Part shown: piece after piece, positions 27,807-28,203 of the stretch
Layout: the number at the start of each line of letters is the position of its first letter
Position numbering within the stretch: position 1 is the stretch's first letter
IMG/VR virus record: IMGVR_UViG_3300036770_007775
Coordinates: 1-28,203 of that record
From: a virus
Strand: one strand, 5' to 3'
Length of the DNA: 28,203 nt
Program-made: the position numbers and the translations under genes
The notes under the pieces: model-generated
What the model was told of the DNA's origin: nothing
Databases searched by the model: none
Seen by the model: the letters and a program-made list of their open reading frames with translations, nothing else

Positions 27807-28203
27807 CGATCACCTCTCACTCGATCAAAGAAAGTGGGCTCGGGTCTACCCTGTACTCGACCATGACGCTGGTGCTGGCCTGCGTAGTCATAGAAGCGAT
27901 CCACCACGTCAAACGCAGGTTCAAAGAACACTGCCTGTGGATTCAGTCCGCCCTTCAATATGCCCACACGGCGCTGGCCTGGAGGTGCGTCTCGGACTTC
28001 ACGCGGATCTCGGTGACCGATAGGCTGCAGCCAAGCATCGTCGCGTTTTTTAACCAGCCACACATATGGAAAGTTTATGGCATACTGATCCTGGCCGCTT
28101 TGCCGTAGATACTCAGCCAAGGGATAGAACCACAGGGCTCTACGGCCGCTACCGCGACTGGCTGTGCCCAGCCCGCTCACAGTGAACTCGGGGTCATCTA
28201 CAT
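27803..28203 (-). CDS. Partial unknown protein, N-terminus outside window
   Basis: The frame is open from the window edge (reading VDDPEFTVSGLGTASRG) to the stop at 27803, 132 residues plus stop. Its true start lies beyond the window, so the internal GTG at 28180 should not be taken as the start. The visible part is rich in Arg, Gly and Pro, with AINFPYVWLVKKRDDAWLQPIG and PAFDVVDRFYDYAGQHQ as structured segments. No motif is recognised. The stop overlaps the fusion-protein ATG as ATGA, so both belong to one transcript. Likely a virion or packaging-related protein by position only. Confidence 0.55.
   Translation of the reverse strand, partial: VDDPEFTVSGLGTASRGSGRRALWFYPLAEYLRQSGQDQYAINFPYVWLVKKRDDAWLQPIGHRDPREVRDAPPGQRRVGILKGGLNPQAVFFEPAFDVVDRFYDYAGQHQRHGRVQGRPEPTFFDRVRGDR

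Noticed and set aside
1-28203. tRNA genes, integrase, transposase or attachment sites
   Set aside because: No cloverleaf-like sequence, recombinase motif or terminal repeat was seen on either strand by eye.

Overview
The window reads as part of a T4-like (tailed, myovirus-type) phage genome, most likely from an aquatic or marine environment. The base is two unmistakable replication proteins, a family-B DNA polymerase (gp43-like) and a sliding clamp (gp45-like), plus a DsbA-like late-transcription DNA-binding protein. Every supported gene lies on the minus strand, and most neighbours overlap by 1-4 bases (ATGA, GTGA, TGATG), so transcription runs from high to low coordinates in long, translationally coupled strings. 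Base composition is near balanced by eye. The host cannot be identified; a YdcH/DUF465 protein hints at a proteobacterial association.

Layout in transcription order. (a) 28203-16485 is a probable late, virion or envelope region. It encodes a nucleotidase-ParB-basic-tail fusion, two lipoproteins, three signal-peptide proteins (one with six 22-residue cysteine repeats), a 10-cysteine mini-protein, membrane and coiled-coil proteins, a Dps-like ferritin, and several small proteins whose N-termini read MRA-x-(E/D)-F. That leader resembles the capsid-targeting peptide of T4 internal proteins. (b) 16396-13321 is a three-gene cassette: an amidinotransferase, a glycosyltransferase-like protein and a radical SAM protein. 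(c) 13273-8067 is replication and late control: dsbA, polymerase, a methyltransferase-like protein and the clamp. (d) 8066-4736 holds a DpdA-like transglycosylase, a YdcH protein, a QueD/PTPS-like protein and small conserved unknowns. (e) 4731-553 is a sugar or small-molecule cassette: glycosyltransferase, GalE-like epimerase, radical SAM, DUF6165-like protein and a shortened DegT-type aminotransferase. (f) 481-1 is the N-terminal part of GTP cyclohydrolase I (FolE), cut by the window edge.

Two functional stories stand out. First, FolE, a QueD-fold protein and a DpdA-type base-exchange enzyme are the kind of set phages use to make 7-deazaguanine bases and put them into their DNA; QueE and QueC are not seen here. 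Second, the late region looks like a modular set of internal-head or ejected proteins: a shared short leader joined to different cargo, several with basic, cysteine-containing tail modules. Smaller items include a close copy of 23S rRNA helix 69 between two gene blocks, a 13-bp inverted repeat that encloses a late-promoter-like CTAAATAC and a start codon, and a marked excess of GATC.
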